From Liquidambar formosana (Eukaryota; Streptophyta; Magnoliopsida; Saxifragales; Altingiaceae), in NCBI GenBank assembly GCA_039720395.1, contig CM077820.1:55744196-55808195 (forward strand): a stretch of 64,000 bases of DNA, read 5' to 3'. A program made the position numbers and the translations under genes. Positions 11,103-22,718 of the stretch are shown here, in pieces. Each line of letters begins with the position of its first letter. The stretch's first letter is position 1. The notes beneath the pieces are model-generated. The model saw only the letters and a program-made list of their open reading frames with translations. It had not been told where the DNA came from and did no database searches.

Positions 11103-12876
11103 ATGTTAGCAGAGAGAGATGTGTCTCAAGTCCATAGCATCCTTACACTCTTGCAAGGATGCAACAGCTTGAGAAGGCTTCAACAAATCCATGCCCACCT
11201 CATCATCTACGGCTACCACCACAACCCCGCCATTTTGAAACAAACTCCTCCACTTCTGTGCTGTCTCCGTCTCAGGTTCCTTACCCTACGCTTAACTCCT
11301 CTTCCATCACCACTTCCAAAACCCACAAACCCCTGCTTGGAATTCCCTCATCAGAGGCTTTTCCCAGAGCCCTTCTCCCCTCCAAGCCCTTTTCTACTAC
11401 AACCTCATGCTCTCTTCAGCTTCGCCCGCACGTCCCGACACCTTCACCTTCCCCTTCTTACTTAAGGCGTGTGAGAAACCTAAGGCAGATAGCAAGTGCA
11501 GAGAGGCCCATGGGTCTATAATTCGTATTGTGTATGAAAGGGATGTTGTTGTCTGTACCAATCTCATCAGATCCTATGCAAGAAATGGATTGATCGAGAT
11601 TGCGCAAAAACTCTTCGACAGAATGCCCCAAAGGGATTTGGTTTCTTGGAATTCTATGATTTTTGCATGCTATTGTCAGGCGGGTCTGCACCAAGAAGCA
11701 TTGGAGACGTATAATCGGATGAGAATTTCGAATGTGGGTCTTGATGGGTTTACGCTCGTTAGCTTGCTTTCGTCGTGTGCGCATGTGGGCGCCTTCAATA
11801 TTGGAGTTCAAGTGCACAAATTTGCTTGTGAAAAGGGTTTTGTGGAAAATATTATTTTTGGAAATGCTCTTATAGATATGTATGCCAAATGAGGCAGCTT
11901 GGATGTGGCCCTTGATGTCTTCAACAAGATGCGGAAGCGAGACGTGTTCACTTGGAATTCGTTGATTGTTGGCTATGGAGTGCACGGTCTTGGGGATGAA
12001 GCAATTGCATTTTTCAGGCGGATGTTAATTGTGGGAGTCCAGCCAAATTCGATCACATTCCTTGGTTTGTTGTGTGGTTGTTGTCACCTAGGCTTAGTCC
12101 AGGAGGGTGTTGAGTATTTTAACATGATGAGCTCTAAGTTCAATTTGAAGCCCAACATTAAGCACTATGGGTGCATGGTGGATCTCTTTGGTCGTGCTGG
12201 AAAGTTTGAAAAATCCCTTGAAATTATAGAAAATTATCCTTCACAGGATGATCCAGTCTTATGGCGGACTTTGCTAGGTTCATGCAAGATTCATAGAAAT
12301 GCACAAATAGGAGAAACTGCCATGAGGAATCTGGTTCAGCTTGGGGCACTAAATGCTGGGGACTGTGTACTTCTTGCTGGAATATATGCCGAAGCCATGC
12401 AAAGACCCGCAAGGTGTTGCAAGGATGAGAAAATTGATCAAAAGCCAAGGACTAAAGACCACCCCAGGGTGGAGCTGGATTGAAGTTCATGACCAAGTTC
12501 AAAGATTTGTTGTGGGTGACAAGTCACATCCTGATTGCAAAGAAATATATCACAATTGGAGGAAGTAAACCATCTTGCCACCTTGATTGGTTATGTGGAA
12601 GAGAAATTTCCGGTGCCAGTGCTTGAATCTACCACTGGAGAGTGTTTAGAAATTTCTGGTTATTGTCATAGTGAGAAGCTAGCGATTGCTTTCGGTTTGG
12701 CAAGAACTCCAGAAGGAACAAGCCTTCGGATTGTAAAAAATCTAAGAGTTTGTAGAGATTGTCATTCCTTCACAAAATTTGTCTCTAAAGCATATGATCG
12801 AGAAATAGTTGTCAGGGACCGAGTTCGCTTTCATCATTTTAAGGGGGGGCTATGCTCCTGCAAAGATTATTGGTGA
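11103..12876 (+). pseudogene. PLS-type PPR protein with DYW domain, disabled
   Basis: Relative of plant PPR-E/E+-DYW RNA-editing factors, resembling the Arabidopsis At3g56550 type. The reading starts at ATG 11103 (ERDVSQVHSILTLLQGCNS). It continues through PPR motifs (RDLVSWNSMI, NALIDMYAK, RDVFTWNSLIVGYGVHG, KHYGCMVDLFGRAGK), the E motifs (DPVLWRTLLGSCKIH, PGWSWIEV) and the DYW deaminase with HSEK, CRDCH and terminal CSCKDYW. Disabling changes: a frameshift near 11236, TAA at 11293-11295, TGA at 11890-11892 where the family has Cys (YAKCGSL), a frameshift near 12400, and another near 12550. It is intronless, as most PPR genes are. The DYW part is still open. Sequence errors could explain one lesion, not five. 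Confidence 0.88.
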
Positions 12877-13936
12877 GAAAACTTTGTATACTTATTGTGA
12901 TCTTCCCAGAAAAATCAATTGTCAGAAACCAAATTTAGGAGGTTTGAAAGTATTTGACTCTGGTCACACTTACAAAAGTACAAGAAAGGATTTTCATCTA
13001 CTCCATGCTTATTGTGCTGTTTCCCAACTCAAATTTCCAACAAGACCAATTTGGTTTAAGTAGCTGTTTCATTCCATGCATCTGATATTTAATTTGGATC
13101 ATGTCAGCAGCTTTAAGTAGCTTTGGGGGCGTTACAAGTGTTTCCAGTCAGGGTACCTCTGGTCAAGTGTGTGCTTCATCTCTCTCATTTAATGTTCTGT
13201 ATTCTGGACTATTTTAGATGTTGCTTTTCACTTAAAGGTGGCATAGACTATATTGTTTGGATCATCACACAGTTACAATTTTTTTCAAAAATTGGAAAGT
13301 CTTTTGGGCCTTTGCATTCATCTTTGAGCCATTTATGAGAAGAGGTGTTACCTTTTAGAATAAGTTTAGAAAATCTTTTTTTGGGTCTGGGGAAAGCCAT
13401 GAAGTTAAGATTTTCTAAAACCCCAAAAAATATAACCTGATCCCACTCTAGCTACTATACTTGTTTATTTGCAGGTTGACAGGGTTTGGGTGGATGTTTT
13501 TACAAGGGGGTGGGGGGATGTTTGGACTTTCCATGAAAATTGAAACAGTTCTGTGTTTTTTTAGCATTTGATGTCACAAGAAGTTGATAATGTGACATCA
13601 AATTATCGCCAAAATAAAATAGAAAAGAAGCCATTTTTTAATTTCTTTTGTCTCAAGGAAAACTAGTAGACTCATTTAGCTGCCATTACATGATGCTAAA
13701 TTCAATTTGAATAAATCAATTTTGGTAGGAAATTTAAACTTTCTTTCTTTCTTTCTTTTTTGCCATTTGTTAAATTAACCAAGAAAAAGTTGTATGCTTT
13801 GTAATTTTGTTAATTGGTATCTTGGGTTATATTTTGTGAGAAAAATATAATTATGAAACCCTGTAGGTGGTTACTGCTATGCATTGGTTTTGGCTTCTTT
13901 CTCAAGTGGATTCGTGCCTATTTATGTGTTTTTCAG
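12877..13936. other. Intergenic DNA between two pseudogenes
   Basis: AT-rich, with a CTTT-type run near 13741-13760. No protein-like frame or transposon end was recognised. The right part is probably the remnant of a NUP98-like intron, since the first recognisable exon follows an acceptor at 13936. Confidence 0.5.
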
Positions 13937-14659
13937 ATCTGCCACTCCATGCACGTACTGGAGTTGAACAGCCATCAACTATTACGAATACTTTTGGAAC
14001 TATCCCTGCAATACCTCAGATATCGGTTGTTCACTCTGGATCTGCACTATCAATTCATTGTGGCATTTCTTGCATGCCTGTATGTTTTCTTTCTTTTTTT
14101 TTCTTTCCTTTTTTTTTGTGTCTGAACCGTGGTCTAATATTGAATTTAATACACTGTTTTTGTAAGGATGATTTTTTATTTGTTAATCATGATTTGCGGA
14201 CACATAAGAGTGTAGCATGTTGTTACAAATATGTGCTCTTGGACATGGAAAGTCTCCAAATTTTAAGAAGCTACATAATTATATATTTATATGTGTGTGT
14301 TGTTTGCAGCATACAATATATATATATATATATTATATTTCTTTGTGTGTGTGTGGAAGACAATGAAGAAATATTACCGATGGTCAATCAGAAATAACTG
14401 GCCAGAATACAAATAGTACAACACATATTAATTCATTGCAATTTATCAAAAGGTTGTTGATTTAATACTTCCCTGGCCAAATACAACTAGGCATGTAAGA
14501 ACATGTTTCAGCATTCTACCAAAATCCAACATGCCGATCTTGAAAAGGCAAGTGTTAGTAAAATATTTAGGGTTGGCTGTTAGTTGTGAAGAAAAATGTA
14601 ATAGGTTTGTGTTCGTGCATGTCAAAAACATCTTCTGCTAAACAGGTGACTGACATTCC

Positions 14660-15878
14660 TGATAATAGCTTAAAATTGCATTAATGTTATACTTTTAGTA
14701 GGCATTATCACATTTATTTGGCACTTAATTCTGCATTTTATACATTATACATGAATTCTCTTGATACATGCTCTTATACTTAAAGTGGTGTATTAATATG
14801 TGTTTTATTTTTGTAGGAAGCCAATTTCCTATGGTCAAGCATTCTAAATTTATTTGGAATTATATGGAAGCTTTGCAAGGTTGAAGTGCATGAATTTTAG
14901 AAGATTTTAGCAAAGAAATTGGCAACCCCAAAGTTGGAAAGAAGATTAAAAAGGAAGTTTGGAGCAGTTACCGTATTTTGGTCATAACTTTTGACTCCGA
15001 AGTCCAATTGATGCGAAATTGGTGTCCCTGGAAAGCTGATTTGAAACCCTACAATATTGTATTTCACGAATTTTTCGTGATTTCAACGTTTAGTAGGTCG
15101 AAAAACTAGTTACAAGTTAGCCCTGCTGGAAAAATCGGGATTCCCAATTTGTTTCCTAATTTTTCTCCTCTTTCTCTTGGAAACCCTAAGAGCACATGGA
15201 AAGGAAAAGGTGGCTGCACCTCTATATATTACTTCTCTTCTTCTCTTCTACAACCACCTCTCTCTTGTTCTTCTTCTTCTACCTCTCTTTAGTTTTCTAG
15301 TATCATGAGTAGCTAAACGTTTTGCTAAGGCTAGGAGTGAAGCCACAACAATTATTTGGTATTTGTTTAATGACTCTTTCATGGATTTAATGTAAGGTTT
15401 TATAGTTTTGATTGATTTTGATTATTTTGCAAAGTATTTATTCTGTATAATTCTTTTATTTATCGTTAACTCCAGGTACGGTGAATGCTTAGAATTCCCT
15501 GCGAATTAAATTACTAGTTTTCTCATGCATTAAATCAATCAATCTTATGAATCCATATTTTTTAGAATTTTTTTGAATAAAATTAATTGTTATATCATCC
15601 GACTGGGGTCATCCTTCGTATAAATCTCAGTTGAGTTATAAAATTGAGTCGTTAGCAAATATCTAATACTTGTTGTGAGTGGACCTCTGAACCTTAGTGC
15701 TTTTAAATTATTGTTTTCAATCAAATTAATTCTTTGCAATCAAGCAACCAAATTTCTAAAATATTTTCTCAATCTTTTCTGCTAATTATTCCCCTTCCTT
15801 GTGGTTCGACCTAGGACTCACCGAGAATTTATTACTTCGCGACATCCTGCACTTGGGAGCATTATTAAAGTCGCAGCA
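14660..15878. mobile_element. Solo LTR of a retrotransposon, 1,219 bp
   Basis: Starts TGATAATAGC, ends GTCGCAGCA, and is flanked by the 5-bp duplication ATTCC (14655-14659, 15879-15883). Removing it with one ATTCC restores the NUP98 exon frame (GTG ACT GAC ATT CCC ATT CCT GCC), which supports these borders. Inside are a TATA-like TCTATATATT (15221-15230), a pyrimidine-rich stretch, then the segment with GAGTAGCTAAAC, and near the end TTGTGGTTCGACC. These features recall Ty3/gypsy-type plant LTRs. No internal coding region or second LTR is present. Strand is not assigned with certainty, although the TATA order suggests plus. Confidence 0.87.
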
Positions 15879-16349
15879 ATTCCCATTCCTGCCAGAATTT
15901 CAACCTTACTGACTTCTTGCCACTTGTCTGGAGGCTAGGACAGATCAGGTTGCCAGTTAGGAAATATTATCCTAAAAATTATGGTCAAAAGGTAAGAATC
16001 ATTAGTACCAATGCATACTGTTAATGTCTAATTTGTGTCCTAATCTCTCAACATAAATATGTACTTCTGTTCCATCTGTATGCTCTTGATTTAACATTGT
16101 ATTCAGGTTCCATTTTTCAGTAAAGATGAAGAAAAACTTGGTGCAACAAGGGCAGATGCTCTTCTCATTCCAAGGGAGAATCCAAGAGCATCGATCATGT
16201 GTCCCGCTGAACAGTAGGGCCCTCGGGCTAATGCAGAGAAAATGTCAGTGTTAAAGGATGCGTCTACCCATATGCATGAGTATGGTAAGTACTTCCATTT
16301 TGCAACTAAACATGGCTATCAATATTTCAAATAAATTTGTGTGCGTGCC

Positions 16350-16385
16350 TTTTTTTTTTTTTTTTGGGAGGGGGGGGGGGGGGGG
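16350..16385. repeat. Poly-T to poly-G junction tract
   Basis: Sixteen T are followed by GGGAG and sixteen G. It lies in a NUP98 pseudogene intron and is one of several T/G or C/A homopolymer junctions in the window. Confidence 0.95.
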
Positions 16386-17548
16386 AGATAACAGATTGGT
16401 CCGGCTATGGGCAAATAATTACACATCAATGTAAATGACTATTAACTTAACTAAGAATGATTACAAACTGTAATTATATGTCAGTAGCTAGAACAATCAG
16501 TAATTCCCCCTTTGTTTTTTCCTAGCTCTTCTTGGGTTTGAAATATGTCAAAGTAATACAAGAAAACGAATTTCGCAAAATGGAGATTGCAAGAGAATGT
16601 GCTTTCTGACCTTTAATCTTGGACAATTGTGGAAGAACTCAGTTACAAGGTTTCATAGGGCATAGGTTTTAAATAACAAGTATGCAATAGAAAGTGACTT
16701 TGCTATTACTCATGTTAGCAGAAGGCTTGTTGATTAAGCAATGCAGTTTCTAGCACAGGCATATGTGTAGTGTGGAGGGAGGGGTATGGAATGGTAGTTT
16801 ATTTGCTTTTCATTTTAGATATGCTTTATTTTCCATTTACTTCATTTGATTCCCTACTAACTTGGTCTGTACTTTTTATATTTATATGTTCTTAGTTTCT
16901 GGTTATTTTGCAGAAAATTCTGCTAAAAGTAGTATGATCCCAGAGCAAACTAGATCTGTCAAACTCAATTTGAAGCCTAATGGGATCCATGATTATCAGC
17001 CCATTCAAAAGGGATACAAGTACATTACATTCACTGGCCACAAATCCAGTGAGGCTGCTACTGGGTGTGAACATGGGGCTGATGTGGAGGCACTGGTGCC
17101 AAAGCTTCAACACCCTGACTACTACACAGAACCTCAAATCCAGGAGTTAGTGGATAAAGAAAGGGTTGAGTCGGGGTTCTGCTGCTGTGTGAAGAACTTT
17201 TTGGTCGGATGCTATGGCTATGGTAGCATCATTTTTTTGGGGGGGATAGATGTCTGGCATCTTAATCTTGAATCCCTTGTCCAATTTAACCATCGAGAGG
17301 TGATTGTGTGCATGGATGAGAGCAAAAAACCTTCAGTTGGGCACGGCCTCAACAAGCCCACTGAGGTAACTCTTCTTAACATCAAATGTTTCGACAAAAA
17401 GAGAGGGGAACAGTACATGGATGGACCATATGTCAATAAATATAGGGAGATTGCTAAAGAAGAATTGATTCTATATGTCCATGGGTACTTCAAGAATGAG
17501 CCACGTCTGCATAGAAAACTATGGAATGGTTTTAGGAAATGGGAGTAG

Positions 17549-19133
17549 TATATTCTTCCAGTTAGTGTGTTTGTTGTGTAAACTTTTGTTCTCCCTCTCT
17601 GAATTGGTATGGGTGATTGTGTAGTCGTCTTAATTTTTTTTTTTTTTTTGTTTTGTGGGGCAGGTTCAAATTGTCTTGCTTTTCATTCCCATTCTTTTGA
17701 CATCTATTGTTTAATGAAAAAATCTTATTTAATATCTAGCTTATTGTGTTATTTTCTTACTATGGGTTTTATTTTTTAAAAGACAGGAAAGTTGTAAGAG
17801 CGTTTGTTAGACAAAATGATCTGTCTGCTAACAGCGTGAATCATTTATAAGAAATGAACTCCTAACCCCCAACCCACCCATGCCATGCTATGACTACTCA
17901 GCTACAAATGCTTTGCAGTAATGGCATCACATCACCAAATTAAATTTGATTTATACATAAAATTATGTACTCAGCACATATTTTAGGAGTTTTCACCATC
18001 TTGGGACTTTTTCTGTGGTTGGCTCAAGGGATGTGCAGTTAATTAATGTGAAGGATGCAGGTGTTACGTGCAGCAACAGTTTCTTGGAGTAATTTGTTGA
18101 TACCTAGATGTGCTGCAGCCCAGGAGTTTGGGAAGTTTTTTTTTTTTAAAATTTTAAATTATTATTTTTTCTTTGTCTCAAATTAATAATCTTAAACTAA
18201 TGATTCAATAAATATTTTTGAATGTTTAACCTGAACCTAGCCCTTAGGCTAACTCCAAGACCCACCCCAAAAAGAGGCTACTACTACCGTATACCCGGAC
18301 TTAAAAGACTTTAAAATTTTGGATTAATGGTCATTTGCCACTAAACTAGTGATGATTGCTATTTGGAGGCCAAAATGGACTCTCTCCTCTCTCTCCTCTC
18401 TCCCATCACTACGATTGATTCAATTAAGTGTTATGAAATAGACTTTCCCACAATAGTCATAAATAATAAATCGGGGAAAGTACCCAGGTGGGTTGCATAT
18501 GACAATATCATTGGATTATTCCTCAAACAAATAAAAGTTGATTTCCTCCATACAATTTAATAGTTGGAAAATTATTATTATTATTATTATTTTCTGGGTT
18601 ATTCATAATTCACAGTTTCTGTCAGCATAGGATGGCATCTTTTTTTAAAGGTGGGCATTAATAAAACAGACAAATTTCATACGATACAATAAAGCAAAGT
18701 GGAGCTATCCAAAGCCTATTTTAATGAAATGGAATGATTCCACTTTCTTTATTGGTTTGTAATGACAACTGGATGGGCAACTTATTAATATTATAGCTGT
18801 TCCAATTCTATCAGTCTCTAACTATATGCGTTCTTTACCATATTGGACCTTCCATTTTCTTTAAAGTTTTTTGGTGTGAGATTGATTGATTAATATTGGC
18901 AGATCAAGTAATTAATTACATTCATCCTTCATCAGCAAGTAAAGAAACCAGCAGTGATGGATGGCATCTTCCTGAGCAATTCTGATTAATAGTCATTGAG
19001 ATCCCAATTGTCAAATTCCCAAGGACATTAAGTTGAATTAATGGGTATGCAGGGTTGATAAAAAATAGCAACACTGAAAAGATTCAAGTGTATAAACACA
19101 CATTCGACATAACACAGCATATGACATACCGCC
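17549..19133. other. Spacer between NUP98 pseudogene and HMA gene
   Basis: AT-rich DNA. A 65-codon frame at 18363-18560 has no recognised similarity and no counterpart in the duplicated block, so it is not called. Poly-T runs occur at about 17635 and 18138. Confidence 0.5.
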
Positions 19134-19965
19134 TCAAAGAATGGAGCAGAGTCTTCCATCGTTGGGAGTACTAAAGCTGACGGCAACAAGTTGACAATCA
19201 TTACAACAGGGAGGGAGACGACAAGGATGGGGAGGACATTCAGGAGGATTTGGGGGTCCAACACTGATGATCTCTGCCACCTTTCCCATCTTCCTAACTT
19301 GCTTTATGACACACACCGGGTCAACGTCCCCCACAACTGTTAGTGTCCCCTTGTCACCATCCACAGATACCTGATCAATACCTGTTCAGCCAGAATAACA
19401 TTCTCCATCAAATTAAGCACTTCTTGAAATGGATAATTATGATATTGTTGTTCTGTTCATTCCCGTACCTGCATAATAACCCATGTGTTGTGTCATGCAG
19501 GTAACCGGAAGAATGACTTGGAAATCTAGAGAAATGAATGGCAGTACGTCTTTCATTATTATGACATATATGGGCACTTTTGAAGTTACTCGGATATGAT
19601 GGCAGTTCTATTGCTTCGAAATAAATGGTACAGTAGAAATGATGCCCATGTGAGTTGGTGTAAATTTGTAAGAGTTCGTTTGTATAGCATTATGTTTTTA
19701 TAATAAGCCCAATTTAGCTAATAACCGATTTGGCCAAGTTTGGGCCAGAATCAGCCGATGCTGGTACCTGTAAGTTTGGTAACAGCTCTCAGTACCTCCT
19801 TCTTGCATCTCTGGCAGTGGATGTTGACTCTCAACACTATTTTCTGTGGTGTGCATGGATACACAAAATTAAAAGACATGTAAATGAATAGAACTTGGAT
19901 GCATACACTGAATCTTCTCAAAATCTAGTTGAGATGCAGGGTAAAAGATGGGAAATTACCTTCAT
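19134..19965 (-). CDS. HMA-domain isoprenylated protein (HIPP-type), copy 1
   Basis: Small heavy-metal-associated domain protein. Exons on the minus strand: 19965-19960 (ATGAAG only), 19843-19768, 19381-19134, joined by GT-AG introns in frame to 109 aa. It starts MKKIVLRVNIHCQRCKKEVL. The CQRC is the CxxC metal-binding core, followed by a beta-alpha-beta ferredoxin-like fold (GDKGTLTVVGDVDPVCVIK). A short Pro/Cys linker then leads to CCNDCQLVAVSF and the C-terminal CSIL. CSIL fits a CaaX box, with Leu favouring geranylgeranylation, so membrane anchoring is expected. Family roles include metal binding and chaperoning, and interaction with pathogen effectors. Which applies here cannot be seen. 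A paralogue lies about 5.25 kb downstream in the window. Confidence 0.88.
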
Positions 19966-20032
19966 GGCAGTGCAATGCAACCAGGCAAATTGGACTATCT
20001 TCCCATGATGTGCGAATCCAAATATAAACCTA

Positions 20033-20043
20033 CCTATTTATAG
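20033..20043 (-). promoter_or_regulatory. TATA box of HMA gene copy 1
   Basis: Minus-strand CTATAAATAGG lies 68 bases upstream of the start codon. The same 11-mer stands 66 bases upstream of copy 2, so the core promoter was duplicated with the gene and has been conserved. Confidence 0.8.
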
Positions 20044-20099
20044 TCTCAAAAAACATAAATAATTGATAAAAAAATACTTTTGACATAGGCACAATGCAA

Positions 20100-22239
20100 A
20101 AAAAAAAAAAAAAAAGGAAAAAAAGAAAAAAAGAAAAGGAGTCTGTAATCCAATGTTGCAAGTTATATGATGCAAGTGTCAATCAAGTGGAAGGCCTTGA
20201 CCATTATATTATGGCCTTAATATATGTTTAAGGTTGCATTAATTTATAGCACATAAAAGTCCTCAATTGTCTGTTTCTCCGTAAGAAGGGTTCAAATCCT
20301 ATTTTAAAACTAGTCCACTGTATCTGAATCTGACTGATGTACCAAGTTGGGAACCAGATGGGCCAACTTAACCTAGGATAGGAACTTCAAAAACAAAAGA
20401 ATATTACAAGTTTCAATGGAGAGAGAGAGAGAGAATTCACCTGGAAAATTTTTCTTACAGGTATCTGCAGTAGTAATTAACAATCAACATTTGGAGAGGA
20501 ATGGGGAAGAAAGGTGGCTATCCATGCTCTAGCATACATGTAACAACCATTGGTTTGAAGAATTCAAGTAGAATACTAAAATACTTCACGTTGAGGTTTT
20601 AATTGCTCCCACCTTCACTATATTATGCTGTAAGGTGAGCTTCATTACTTTCTAGTTATTTATTTGTTTACTTTTAACTTCTAGTTAGTCGAGCTTCATG
20701 CAGGTGATTGTGACTAACTAGATATCTTTGGAACAATAATATTTAGGTAAACCTCTGCTGTTCAACTAGATATCTCATTGATCCCTAGTAAATTTTTGGA
20801 CTACTGCATCCATATCATTGATCGTTCAACTAAGCACTACCTAAAATTCATATATTCTTAACCAGTTTTAAAACCAAGAGCTGCTAGTCCACACTAGAAA
20901 AAATTTAAGACCAGATACCTATGGATGATTTGCTTTTTTTTGAAATATTGAAGTCAAATTAAGGGCTTTAACCATCTACGCCCTCAATGTCATAGGACAG
21001 TTTCTAACCCTCACCTATTATACCTTCCATGGGGGGTTGGGCAGATAATATTATATATCATGTATCCCTCCCTAGCATCAATTTTCAAGGAGTGCATTTT
21101 AGAATGCAACTTAGGCTAGGGCTTTGCTATAGTACGTTTAGGTAGGTTTCATCTTGGTTGGATTTGTTGAGTTTTGCCAAAATTTGCATAAGATTGTAAT
21201 TTAGGGTTAAATCTATTTTTTTGAAGTGAGATTAGGAACCATGAATTGAAAATTAAGTATTACAGCGCTAGTTCGATCACTAATTTGATTCAAAAAGAAA
21301 ATATATGAAACATTGTGATAGAAGATGGCTTGAAGGGGGATTTTTTTTATTCTATTTTTTACCTTAAAAAAAAGAAAAAAAAGAAAAAAAAAAGAACCGA
21401 GAATTTGTTTCAGAATCATTAGAAACAATTAAAGTAGGTAGGGGTGCTATGATACGATTCTACCATGACATCGCATGGTAAATTCACAATCCGCATTAAT
21501 AGAAAGAATACGATTCATGGAAATCCAGCCTCATCAGATAAAACCTATTCACAGGCTTTCTACTTCTTAAAAATGAAAAGACAAAACTGCTGCATCAATT
21601 TGGATGGCTTCAAAAATGAATACGGTTGATTAGACAGTTTGAGGGGAGATGAATTTTCTAGGTGAAGCTCATCAAACGGATTGAAGATGTCTTAAATTTG
21701 ATAGAAATACAGATAGTTGTGCTGCACATCGTAGCTAGCTGGCCTCGTGAAGCAGATTAGTCCACAAAAAGTAGAACAGATCCCCAAAACAAATTGCAAG
21801 AAATATCAGAACACATACAACAATTTAGGTGGGCTAGACCTGTTTGAGCTCCACTTTTAGCTCCCCGGACTGTCCCTTCCAAGTACTCAATAGTTAGTAA
21901 ATTCACTTTGCACCCACAATGTGGATCACACAAGAGTGCAGATAGCACTAAGTTTCAATAATATTATGAGTAATAATATATATGTATTTAAAGTCAATGT
22001 ATCTACTGACCATATAAATTTGTTTATGTACAATTCGATTGTTCACTCCCCAACCAGTATTCAATCCTTGGGAGTATCTGTGTACGTATAAAGGCTTAAA
22101 GATGATGAAAATCGTTTTCCAAGTCAATGCATTTAGCACGGCTGGCAAAGAAAAGGATTTCATGTTCTCAGTCATGGAATTGTGACAGGTAACCTTGGAC
22201 ATTGGAGACAAGAAAACCAGGGAGGAACTGAACCCTTGA
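20100..22239. other. Intergenic DNA between duplicated blocks
   Basis: A-rich runs (20097-20115, 21365-21395) and AT-rich DNA. About 20490-20620 belongs to the duplicated block. No protein-like frame or element end was recognised in the rest. Confidence 0.5.
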
Positions 22240-22503
22240 TAAGTCCCACTAGTCCGGCCCCATTCCCCTGCGCACTTTGTAGTTGGATGCTATCGCTATG
22301 GAAGCATCAAGCTCGCAGGGGAGACAGATGTTTGGCAGCTTGATCATGAATCCCTTTTCCTGCTTGACAATCGAGAGGTGAATCTGAAAAAAATAAAATA
22401 ACGAGATGGGCAAGGTCTCAACATGCTTGCTGTGGTGACTCTCCTTAACATCAAATGTGCTGACAAAATACAAGGGAACAACACTACAGGGACAAGTGGA
22501 CAA
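22240..22503 (+). pseudogene. NUP98 autopeptidase fragment, second copy
   Basis: In shifting frames it reads FVVGCYRYGSIKLAGETDVWQLDHESL, given here in part only (GCYRYGSIKLAGETDVW), then NREV, then GQGLNM..VVTLLNIKCADK. This matches the same segment of the larger NUP98 pseudogene (17190-17410). Frame breaks between these blocks and the absence of flanking exons show it is dead. It is part of the segmental duplication that also copied the HMA gene. Confidence 0.8.
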
Positions 22504-22718
22504 TGATTATCGATGCTAATGAAGTTCTTTTTTCTCAAATTATGAATCCTAAAATATTAGTTCGAAATAATAATGATGATAATAATAATAATACAGATTA
22601 ATAATAATGTTTAATCCTAATTAAGCCTAGCTCATTGAGTCATAGATTAAGGCCCAACCCAGCCCCAAAAGATGCTACCAGCACTAGGACTTGCAGACTT
22701 GGAAGAATTTCATCAAGC

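Larger units (their letters stand above)
13937..17548 (+). pseudogene. NUP98-like nucleoporin, 3' part, disabled
   Basis: Derived from the C-terminal part of a plant NUP98, including the autopeptidase domain. Remnant exons with GT-AG borders: 13937-14079 (ends GISCMP), 14646-14659 continued at 15884-15991 after a retrotransposon insertion, 16107-16284, and 16914-17548. The second exon has a TAG and a frameshift near 15955. The third has TAG (16215-16217) where the family has Trp (EQWPSRA-type segment). The last exon keeps YYTEPQIQELVDKERVESGF, YGYGSI, NHREVIVCMDESKKPSVG and LNKPTEVTLLNIKCFDKK, but lacks the terminal HFS cleavage triad. Introns are kept, so it is a duplicated, not a processed, copy. 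The FG-repeat half is absent. Confidence 0.87.
16914..20630. repeat. Segmental duplication, copy 1 (NUP98 end plus HMA gene)
   Basis: Scattered blocks here match copy 2 (about 22240-25755) in the same order and orientation: the NUP98 autopeptidase fragment, a stretch with the decayed common string GGACTTRMARACTT (about 18297), GGCTATTTTAATGRAATKGAATGATTCC-like sequence near 18715, the HMA gene with its promoter, and a block about 20490-20620. Divergence is substantial, so the duplication is old. Outer borders are approximate. Confidence 0.75.

Noticed and set aside
11458..11985. 175-codon minus-strand frame over the PPR pseudogene
   Set aside because: Antisense shadow of the PPR reading; PPR motifs are clear on the plus strand.
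14660..15878. Complete LTR retrotransposon
   Set aside because: Only one LTR, no primer-binding or coding region between two LTRs; borders fit a solo LTR.
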